In this document: piece after piece, positions 57,001 to 64,000 of the stretch
How the letters are laid out: every line of letters starts with the position of its first letter
How positions within the stretch are numbered: the first letter of the stretch is position 1
Origin: Bathymodiolus brooksi
Lineage: Eukaryota; Mollusca; Bivalvia; Mytilida; Modiolidae
Assembly: GCA_963680875.1 (NCBI GenBank)
Contig: OY804579.1
Location: 54,698,036 to 54,762,035, forward strand
Length of the DNA: 64,000 bases
Direction of reading: 5' to 3'
Position numbers and translations under genes: made by a program
The notes under the pieces: generated by a model
Databases searched by the model: none
Told to the model about the DNA's origin: nothing
The model's input: only the letters and a program-made list of their open reading frames with translations

Positions 57001-57560
57001 GCTAAGAATACCCCACTCATTCATTTGTAAGTCGCACGGTAAACAGGAAGTAGATGTGCGGTAAACCTGGAAAGGGGAGACACGGTACAAGTCACCATGC
57101 CAAAGCCATATATCAAATATAAAATCATTTCTTCCAGTAGAAGCTGAGATAACTGTTACGAAAGTTTTCATTACAGCAAACATGAAAAATTCTAAGTCGC
57201 ACTGTAAACAGGAAGTAGATGTGCGGTAAACCTGGGAAGGGGAGACACGGTACAAGTCACCATGCCAAAGCCATATATCAAATATAAAATCATTTCTTCC
57301 AGTAGAAGCTGAGATAACTGTTACGAAAGTTTTCATTACGGCAAACATGAAAAATTCTAAGTCGCACTGTAAACAGGAAGTAGATGTGCGGTAAACCTGG
57401 AAAGGGGAGACACGGTACAAGTCACCATGCCAAAGCCATATATCAAATATAAAATCATTTCTTCCAGTAGAAGCTGAGATATTTGTTACGAAAGTGTGAA
57501 CGGATGGACGGACAAGGTAATTGCAATATAGCCCCCACTCTATGAGTGGGGGTATAATAT
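57001..57560. mobile_element. GGGGGTAT-ended element with ~165-bp monomers, copy 3
   Basis: Left 'aagaataccccactcattc', right 'ctctatgagtgggggtataa' (inverted). Three direct ~165-bp monomers start near 57029, 57193 and 57359 with 'taagtcgcac' and contain 'taaacaggaagtagatgtgc', 'ggggagacacggtacaagtc' and 'tgccaaagccatatatcaaa'. Copies 1-3 are nearly identical. GGATGGACGGACA precedes the right end. Because 165 is divisible by 3, a 190-codon minus-strand frame stays open through it (56992-57564); it is not a gene. Confidence 0.85.
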
Positions 57561-57576
57561 ACATCTCATTTGTGAT

Positions 57577-57648
57577 GGTTTGGTTTTTAGGTTTATGGTG
57601 CTTAATGCCCCCCTTTCAACAATATTACAGTTATTTCATGGCGGTCAG
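57577..57648 (-). repeat. SINE tail fragment
   Basis: 'tttatggtgcttaatgccc', 'tttcaacaatattacagtta' and 'ttcatggcggtcag' on the plus strand. A further scrap is at 57806-57857 ('ttaacgccaactttaacagt'). Confidence 0.65.
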
Positions 57649-58978
57649 TGATGGTAATTATTGATGATTGATTGAACTTCAATCATCAGATCACCACACC
57701 TGTTAATTTATTTATCTGAATGACAATCATGACACAGGTGTTTCTGTATAGATTATTTCTGAATGTAACTCCTTATATTGAGTAAATTGTCATCGTTTGT
57801 TATGATTGATTGATTTAACGCCAACTTTAACAGTATTTCAGCTATATTGTGGCGAGTTCGCTATGAAGAAGATCTTTTTCAAAATAAGACAAAATTCCCA
57901 TGCACAAATAAAGTACATGTGCATGAATTTTTTCTCAAACAAAATGAATGAAATTTCCAATCCATAAGCAGGAAAGCACATTTGTAATCCCAAATGGGTG
58001 AATGCATGGGTCTACAAGTGACATATCTACTTATTTGTTAAAGTGTAATGTGGGTACATAAAAGAGTGGATTGTGGTACAATATTTTACATATTTTCTTT
58101 TCACAAGAACAAAATGATTGCTACTTGATACAGTGATGTCTGTATCATGCTTTTTATTTTTATCAAATAAATCATTTTGAAAAAGCAAAAAAAAGCATGA
58201 TTTATGACAGGTATAGTTCCTGTAACATTCAGTCATTATCAATGCAGATAAATCATTCTCCATAATATAGCATTTATGTAAAACAAAAAATGTGTATTTT
58301 TCTTCAAATTATTTGACTATAGCTTCTGTCCTAGTTTCTTTGATAAATCTTTTGAAATTAAGGACATTAAAAGCATGTGCTGGTATCTTTGAATGCTAAT
58401 ATTAGCAGACTACCTAATGCATATAGGGAATCAAAAAAGATTTTCAACAAGCCAACAATGTGCAATTCAGTAATATTACTTCTAGTGTAACCACTATGAA
58501 AGAATTGGTTAAACAGCATAAATTACACATCCTGGCTACACAAAATTATCGAACTTGCTACTGTATTGCACTTTATATCTGCGGTGTCAAAATTTGGCAA
58601 TTTTATAAATCCGATTTATTGGCGGATATTTATTTTGGTTGTTTTATGAATTTTTTCTACTGTTTTTACTGGTGTCATCTATACCAGTAATCAATTTCAT
58701 GGTACTGTAGATACATTTTAGCTCCATGCCTGACGGTTATGTATTATTGGCGGTTTATGTTTGGCACTTTTGGTCAAACCCGCTAGTAGCGCCAAAATAA
58801 AACCACCGCAAAATATAGGCGCTATACAGTATTCAGAGATTGGATAAAAAAAATTCAAAATTCTAGATTTTTTTTAACTGTAAACTACTTGTGAAGTTGA
58901 TATGACTTGTTTTTTCTCGCCATTCTATTGACATCTGTCGATCAGTACCACTAATAAATCTATATGTCTTCAACTTAC

Positions 58979-59105
58979 CCCAGATTATTCCCTTCATCAT
59001 CAAGAGGAACAATACAAATTGGGCATTCAAACATTGCACGGAGAACCTCCTCAGTAGTTTCAGCGGGAATATCATAAAGAAACAAAACTTTGTCAAACTG
59101 AAGTG
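58979..59105 (-). CDS. RNA-binding gene exon: first half of RRM 2 (127 nt)
   Basis: Acceptor TTTTATTTTCAG, donor GTAAGT; phase 1 in, 2 out. Encodes TLQFDKVLFLYDIPAETTEE, VLRAMFECPICIVPLDDEG. KVLFLYDIP is a good RNP2/beta-1, TTEEVLRAMFE the first helix and CIVPLDDEG the beta-2 strand and loop. The split between beta-2/loop and RNP1 is a common RRM intron position. Confidence 0.85.
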
Positions 59106-60337
59106 CTGAAAATAAAAATCTCATCACATAACATTCAATACTTCAGCAACCAAATTGAGTTGGTGCTGTTGGATGTTTCCTCCATCTTCCTTGGACTAAA
59201 AGAATAAAAAATATCTCCAGAATGTTGGAAATCGTATGACCTTTAAAAAAGGTTCATACGTTTTAGAATATGAAATATTAGCAGACCAACATTTCATCAA
59301 AGTCAAGGACTATTGATGAAAATGGAAGACTGTTTCCTCATGCATATAATCGTGATCCAAATATCAGTGCAATATCATTGCTTGTCAAATGAATGCAGTC
59401 CATTAAAACACACACACACACACATATAATTTAAATTGTCATTGAAAATATGATGAAATGTCATATTTGTTCAAAATAATTTTTGACCATCAAGCATTTA
59501 ATTTTTAGTGCCGAGCAACACACGATAAATGACACAAATTGAAAGTACATTGAAATGTACATGTAGATGTATTGATCTCTCAAATTTCTTTTTTTTCCAC
59601 CGTAAAAAAAGAAATTGTGATACAAATGATCAAAAATATCTTAAATAGTATACAACATATTTGACAACACTTATAAGTAAATGTTTTGTCCTATTTGACA
59701 ACACCTATATGAAATGTTTCAACAGTTTATTACATACTGCATTTCAAAATGATAAATTCTAGAGCAGATCCAAGCAATGTATATAGGGTTTCAAAATGAT
59801 AATTTCTTAAACAAGTAGTTTAGTATGTATACATGTACCCCGAATTCTGGATCTGTCAATGAATATTCATTCTGAATGAATGTTTTCAGTATTGCAGCAC
59901 TTCATGATTCTGGTCTAGCAAAAGAAGAGAAGTTATTCACCTTTCTTCACTTTTTATCTGCATAATCTCATGAAACCTCAAAACAGAAATAAGAGAAGTA
60001 CAAACATGTTTCTTAAACAAGAATGTCTCTACACTTATTGGTTTCATGATAAAACAAATTTTTGTATGATCCAATTCAGAATTTGTAGATGTTGTAGTAT
60101 ATAATGTGCACCCCCATCCCTAAAAATCCCCTTACGGGTAAATTTCTGCAGCTAATACAAGGCTTTTAACGGTATTTCATTTTGACATTATGTCATAACT
60201 TTCAATTTTATCCATCTGGATGGAATGAAATAATGATTCGTGTAAGAGGGCCATATGCAATTGTATTGATTTCCTGAATCTCTTATTTGAGACATAAATA
60301 CTTGTGTCTCCGACAGGAGGTAGGGGAGACAACTTAC
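59106..60337 (-). other. Intron, 1.2 kb
   Basis: Donor GTAAGT, acceptor TTTCAG. AT-rich, with a CA microsatellite near 59408-59423 and the 60098-60172 dispersed repeat shared with 52.1 kb. Confidence 0.7.
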
Positions 60338-60382
60338 TTCCTGGTGGTGATGGTCCAATTCCTTGTCTCCTTAATTCAAACC
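60338..60382 (-). CDS. RNA-binding gene exon: inter-RRM linker (45 nt)
   Basis: Acceptor TTGTTTCAG, donor GTAAGTTG; phase 1 in and out. Encodes GFELRRQGIGPSPPG, a Pro/Gly linker between the two RRM-like folds. Reading through the donor stays open (SKLSPLPPVGDTS), so a longer alternative exon is possible, but the GTAAGT site is strong and fits the phase of the next exon. Confidence 0.75.
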
Positions 60383-61218
60383 CTGAAACAATAATAGAAA
60401 TATATATCAAAAAAACTTTATATATGATCATCGAGTGATGAGTTGCAACCAAGTTTGTGTCATTGACAATATAATTATAATTAGGGGACATAATTTGTGT
60501 TAACAGGTAAATTGAGATATGCTTTAGATTTAATCAACAGTTGAATTTTGCAATTTTCTGATTGGTCAATAATTGGAATGAGATAAGTAAAGGAGCTTAT
60601 ACAGATATATGATTGCAAAAAAATATTTATAATATTTAACTCAATAAAATTTGATATTGAAAACAACCACAAATAAAAACATATTATTTATTCTTCACTA
60701 TACAGTACATAAATAGTTATAGAAATATAAATTTATAAACAAAATGACATGATATAAAAAGTCATGTCTACACTTCTGTTTTGTATCAATAAATTTGACA
60801 GAGGAACACAATGTTGTTTGATATGTTAACCATTATTTTCATAACAGGCAAATAAAGTAGTCAATCCCAATTCCTGTAGCATCAATAACAAACAAATTCA
60901 CTGTGTTTCACATATTTTGTTATTGTTGACACAACATCAACAAAGTACAGAAAATTCAATGACAAAACTTGATTGGATGCATACCAACAGAAACAGCTAT
61001 ATTCTGACCATGTATGTTACCAGCCACATCAACAACAAATTGCATTCTGTAATTGCCTGTAGCTTAAGTATGTGAAAATTCAATGGCAAGAGCTAATTTT
61101 ACTCCTGTGAGAAGCAGCAGGTATCAATAAATTTCATTCTGCAGGTAGTATACTTGCATGTAGGGCCCATACAAATTTGTTAACAGTTACAAACTTGTAA
61201 AACTACATCAGAACTAAC
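60383..61218 (-). other. Intron, 836 bp
   Basis: Donor GTTAGT, acceptor TTTCAG. AT-rich; no repeat recognised. Confidence 0.65.
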
Positions 61219-61349
61219 CTAACAAAGCAGCTACTGATCTAGAACACTGTATTTTCACTTCCTTGTTAGAAAACTGGAACTTTGCCAACTTTTTCAAAAT
61301 ATCAACAGCTATCCTATCTATTTTTGGCATAAAATTTAGGTGAATAATT
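61219..61349 (-). CDS. RNA-binding gene exon: second half of RRM-like fold 1 (131 nt)
   Basis: Acceptor TTTTTTTTCAG, donor GTTAGT; phase 2 in, 1 out. Encodes (G)IIHLNFMPKIDRIAVDILKK, LAKFQFSNKEVKIQCSRSVA and ALL. IIHLNF sits where RNP1/beta-3 of an RRM would be, PKIDRIAVDILKKL as helix 2 and KEVKIQC as beta-4. The aromatic residues of a canonical RNP1 are mostly absent, so this fold may bind protein rather than RNA. Confidence 0.8.
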
Positions 61350-61408
61350 CTGAAAAAAAAACCAACCCCATAAAATATTCATTATAGAACATTAAATATT
61401 ACAAATGT

Positions 61409-61588
61409 ATAGTCAAACCTGCATATAAAGGCCACTCAAAGGAACCTGAAATGTGGCCTTTATGAGCAGTTGCCCTTTATATACAGATTAAAATTATATG
61501 CACTATTCATTAATGGGGAAAATGATACCGCCCTTTATAGATGGTGATTTGTTATGTAGAGGTGCCCTTTAAGGCAGGTTTAACTGTA
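61409..61588. mobile_element. MITE with CAGT-AAACCTG-type ends, copy 2
   Basis: Left 'atagtcaaacctgcatataa', right (complement) 'acagttaaacctgccttaaa'. Internal 'aattatatgcactattcatt' and 'gccctttatagatggtgatt' match 11681-11864 along the whole length. A TA microsatellite follows at 61597-61622. Confidence 0.8.
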
Positions 61589-61589
61589 C

Positions 61590-61631
<42 letters not shown>

Positions 61632-61739
61632 GTTTCCCATATTTAATGCATATAATGTAGGTTGCTACTACATTTCATACCTAGTGATTGGGAAACCCAT
61701 ACGCCATGTGCACATATTCGTTGAAAATGGTCCATTTAG

Positions 61740-61960
61740 ATGTGTAACCAACGCGCCGTAGTGCGCATAGCTTTTCGCCGCACGTTTTTTCACTCTGATA
61801 ACTCCGGTAGATTTTCTGTAGTTTTGTCAGAACTGTTTTCTTACTGTCATTGTCTACGAACAAATTGTTTGTTATCAGTGGGAACCAGTTCTTATCCGTT
61901 CTGTAGGGTATCCCTTATCGTTTTCTCGTACTGATAGCGTCAGAGGAGTTCCAAGAGTCT
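61740..61960 (+). promoter_or_regulatory. CpG-enriched block upstream of the 62.2-kb ORF
   Basis: More CG dinucleotides than its surroundings ('gcgccgtagtgcgcatagc', 'ttcgccgcacg', 'ctcgtactgatagcgtc'). It precedes the plus-strand ORF at 62203 by about 250 bp and may be its promoter or part of the same young insertion. Composition only. Confidence 0.25.
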
Positions 61961-62202
61961 CGATAAAACTAAAAACCGAAACCCAATAATTGGTTCAAAA
62001 GGACGTTATTTACTACTTCAATAAAAAATAATACTTTATTGAGACAAGTTTTTCTTAATTGTATGTCAATCGATTACGAAGGAAATTGTTTATTACATAA
62101 AAAATCAAAAACTAATTTGTAAATCAAATCAATTAAAACTTTTTTTGGCCGCTATGGTTCTGTATTGATTTTGGGTCTTTTGTTGTACCAATTTTTGTTA
62201 TC

Positions 62203-62532
62203 ATGCCACCAAAGAAAGGTATTTATGCCCCAAAAGGTCAAAAAACTTTGTCTTCTTTTATAAATCACGAAAAGGATAGCAATAATAATAATGCTCATAG
62301 CCACATTGATATGGAAATAGGAGATGAATCTCAGTATTCCGTCACTGATGACACTACGGACATGGAAAGTACAACGACTGTCAATGACAATGCCAACGAT
62401 AAAGCTGATACTAAAACAAATGAACAGGACTCCCGAAAATACCGAGTTATATGGGAAAAACTATGGCCATGGCTCTATTTTGATGGACAGAAGATGTTAT
62501 GTAAAAAAAAAAAAAGTTTTTGTTTAGTTTGA
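62203..62532 (+). pseudogene. N-terminus of a ZMYM/hAT-like TTF zinc-finger protein, truncated
   Basis: 109-codon frame starting MPPKKGIYAPKGQKTLSSF, then a long acidic Asp/Asn/Thr-rich stretch and RKYRVIWEKLWPWLYFDGQK followed by MLC. The W-L-x-F-D-G-x-K-M-x-C start is that of the TTF-type zinc finger of hAT-derived proteins, as at 55.7 kb. Directly after MLC a run of 13 A (62501-62513) brings KKKKSFCLV and stop, so the finger and the rest are missing. An A-run slip or a deletion is likely. Unlike most relics here, its ATG and first 95 codons are intact. Confidence 0.55.
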
Positions 62533-63135
62533 CTTTCTTTAATTGATTATTGTGTGTTAAAAAGTTGCACTCATTAGTCATTAATGATTACTGTTGTTTG
62601 TTCTGTTATTAAATGAAAGAAATAAAGGTAATAACAAAATTACCGAACTCCGAAACTGATGCACGAGTTTGCAATGTATATTTATTTACAATCACAAGGA
62701 TACAAGTATAACATTAAAAGCAAGTGCAGACATTACATACAACAATGAACAACATGTACGTATTAGTTTGTTTGATGCAAGTTCTTGGCCCATTGTAATT
62801 TGAAGAGAGGGGCCATGGGCCCATTGCAAAAAAATCTTTCCCGATAACTGATACCAATACTCATTCATTATTTCCCAGATAAAAGTTCCATTATTCAGGG
62901 CAATCATGGCCTTGTGGATGCTTATATTGCTTTCTGTTCTGTCAGAAGTGAAGTTCAATTCACCAGATGTTGAAATGAACAAAAATGTGTCCATAAGAAA
63001 CAGAACCCTGCTTCAAGTTTATATTGAACTAAAAGTCGTGCCTGGTGGAGCTTTCAGGTGGTCAAGGCAAACTAAGTTAGCCATTTTTTCAATTAAGGGG
63101 CATAACTCTGGAACTATATAAGGAATGATACATAC

Positions 63136-63253
63136 CCTTTTTTGTTCGAGAAGTCTATCTGTGTATTCATGGATTTGTGTAGCACATGTTGGAGTTCTCT
63201 TGACAATAAATCTCTGATCTGAATATTGGTAATCTTGACTGGTGTTCTTAATA
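63136..63253 (-). CDS. RNA-binding gene exon: first half of RRM-like fold 1 (118 nt, most 5' exon seen)
   Basis: Acceptor TTGTTCTCTTCTAG, donor GTATGT; enters in phase 1 (so at least one upstream exon lies beyond the window or in 63.3-64 kb) and leaves in phase 2. Encodes LRTPVKITNIQIRDLLSREL then QHVLHKSMNTQIDFSNKK. VKITNI fits beta-1, RDLLSRELQHVLHKSM helix 1 and TQIDFS beta-2. A second frame is also open (NTSQDYQYSD...), but joining it to the next exon gives a stop within 12 codons, so the chosen frame is preferred. Confidence 0.75.
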
Positions 63254-64000
63254 CTAGAAGAGAACAACAAAACTATTTATTACTTACAAGTCTTCATGTT
63301 TTTATTAAATTGTCTACAAAGGCTCAGCGCTCACCTTTCATTCTGCTTTGAGGAAACTTATTACAGAGCCTTCCATAGGTGCTTCCTACCAAGTTTCGGT
63401 TCATTTGGCCAAGCAGTTTCTGAGAAGAAGATTTTTAGAAATCGACCAATCTGAAACAAGAATTGCCTGTGGCAGCCATGTTTGCTAACCAATCGGGACG
63501 AAATGAGCACTCTTTATAGAGGACCTTCCATAGATGCTTCCTACCAAGTTTCGGTTCATTTGGTAAAGTGGTTTCAGAGGAGAAAATTTTTAAAACAATC
63601 GGCCAATCAGAAACAAGAATTCTGTGTTAGTGCTAAAGGTCGCCACACTCGCCATGGGCGATTAAACTTCAGATATGGCTAATAAAAATTCAGTTGCGAT
63701 CGCCACTTTGGCGAATGAAATATTTACGGTATAGTCTGTTTGGTGACTCTGAAAATAGGGAAAAAATTCCTAAAAAATCAACGGGTTGTCAAATTTTCTT
63801 TTTAATTATATTTATATTAAGGACTTATTATTACATATTATAGGTGAATTTATCAAAAAAATTCATTAAAGAATAAAAAAGTTTGCCATAGGACTTAATT
63901 GTAAAATTATGTCATTTTGTCATGTAACAAACATGGGAGTAAATACTACTGAAATGAACAGCAACATGTGGTCAGTATTGACAAACAGCAAGTCAGCTGA
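63254..64000. other. Right edge: modular repeat fragment E7 and AT-rich sequence
   Basis: 63320-63640 carries 'cgctcacctttcattctgct' (as in E6), then two modules with 'gatgcttcctaccaagtttc' and 'gccaatcagaaacaagaatt'; the 3' hairpin is absent. 63640-64000 is AT-rich with no exon recognised. Confidence 0.65.

Larger units (their letters stand above)
54385..58978 (-). other. 4.6-kb intron between the two RRM-2 exons
   Basis: Donor GTAAGT, acceptor TTGTAG. Holds a MITE, a hAT-like element, a tandem duplication, a monomer-based element and SINE scraps (listed separately). 57.9-58.9 kb is AT-rich with short open frames and no recognised domain. Confidence 0.7.
61350..63135 (-). other. 1.8-kb intron with MITE and a plus-strand zinc-finger ORF
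   Basis: Donor GTATGT, acceptor TTTCAG. Contents listed separately; the 62.55-63.1 kb part has only unsupported short open frames. Confidence 0.65.
33891..63253 (-). other. Gene span: two-RRM, low-complexity RNA-binding protein (5' end outside window)
   Basis: Hand-assembled gene of at least 29 kb on the minus strand with twelve exons. Every junction is GT-AG, and the phases 1,2,1,1,2,1,0,1,0,2,1,1 match across all joins. The ~844-residue partial product has, in order: RRM-like fold 1 (about residues 4-75, atypical), RRM 2 (about 96-185, with KVLFLYDIP as RNP2 and GAAFLEFRS as RNP1), an E/K-rich linker, an RG-rich box, Met/Gly-rich segments, GSGGR repeats and about 30 YGQ-type repeats. Two RRMs plus RG and Tyr/Gly/Gln/Ser-rich tails are typical of nuclear RNA-binding proteins that form condensates (FUS/hnRNP style). 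That role is inference. No specific orthologue recognised. The introns hold most of the window's transposons. Confidence 0.8.

Noticed and set aside
56992..57564. 190-codon minus-strand open frame with three identical 55-residue repeats
   Set aside because: It results from a 165-bp non-coding monomer whose length is divisible by 3, within an element that has inverted ends. The related copy at 17.6 kb is not open in the same way.
63019..63270. Alternative frame of the most 5' exon (NTSQDYQYSD...)
   Set aside because: Joining it to the next exon gives a stop within 12 codons, whereas the chosen frame continues with matching phase into an RRM-like fold.

Overview
The window is animal nuclear DNA, most likely from a mollusc and probably a bivalve. 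It is AT-rich, has short exons with GT-AG introns, carries a dispersed SINE whose tail includes TTGAAAGTGGCGTTAAACAC, and is packed with repeats built from internal monomers of about 150-170 bp. No prokaryotic-style gene arrangement, CRISPR array, rRNA or convincing tRNA gene is visible. The species assignment is inference from repeat style, not from a marker gene.

Two host genes can be supported, both on the minus strand. (1) The first two recognised coding exons of eukaryotic elongation factor 2 kinase (EEF2K) lie at 16683-17102 and 15572-15609. The rest of the kinase was not found to the left. (2) A large gene runs from beyond the right edge to about 33.9 kb. Eleven exons were assembled by hand from splice sites and reading phase, plus a candidate terminal exon. 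All junctions are GT-AG and all phases agree (118+131+45+127+125+257+214+26+35+1271+171+14 nt plus one incoming base = 845 codons including stop). The partial protein of about 844 residues has two RRM-like folds, an acidic/basic RG linker, Met/Gly-rich segments, Gly-Ser-Arg repeats and a long Tyr-Gly-Gln-Ser repeat domain. It looks like a FUS-type RNA-binding protein with a prion-like tail. I could not name an orthologue.

Most of the remaining sequence is mobile DNA. 1-10.4 kb: modular repeats with a 5' hairpin, tandem internal monomers and a 3' hairpin, including a 332-bp two-monomer higher-order array. 10.4-15.5 kb: SINEs, a MITE and an 86-bp minisatellite. 15.5-17.1 kb: EEF2K exons. 17.5-33 kb: an element with GGGGGTAT termini, a decayed hAT transposon, a frameshifted LINE, several foldback/MITE elements with visible target-site duplications, and SINEs. 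33.9-63.3 kb: the RNA-binding gene, its introns filled with more modular repeats, a three-level nest of insertions at 45.7-48.9 kb, hAT remnants with zinc-finger fragments, and MITEs. 63.3-64 kb: another modular repeat fragment.

The most interesting systems are the modular elements whose terminal hairpins differ in sequence between copies but keep pairing, the nested hAT-like insertions with 5-8 bp duplications, and the micro-exon-bearing gene for a low-complexity RNA-binding protein. All calls were made by eye. No alignment, folding or database search was run.
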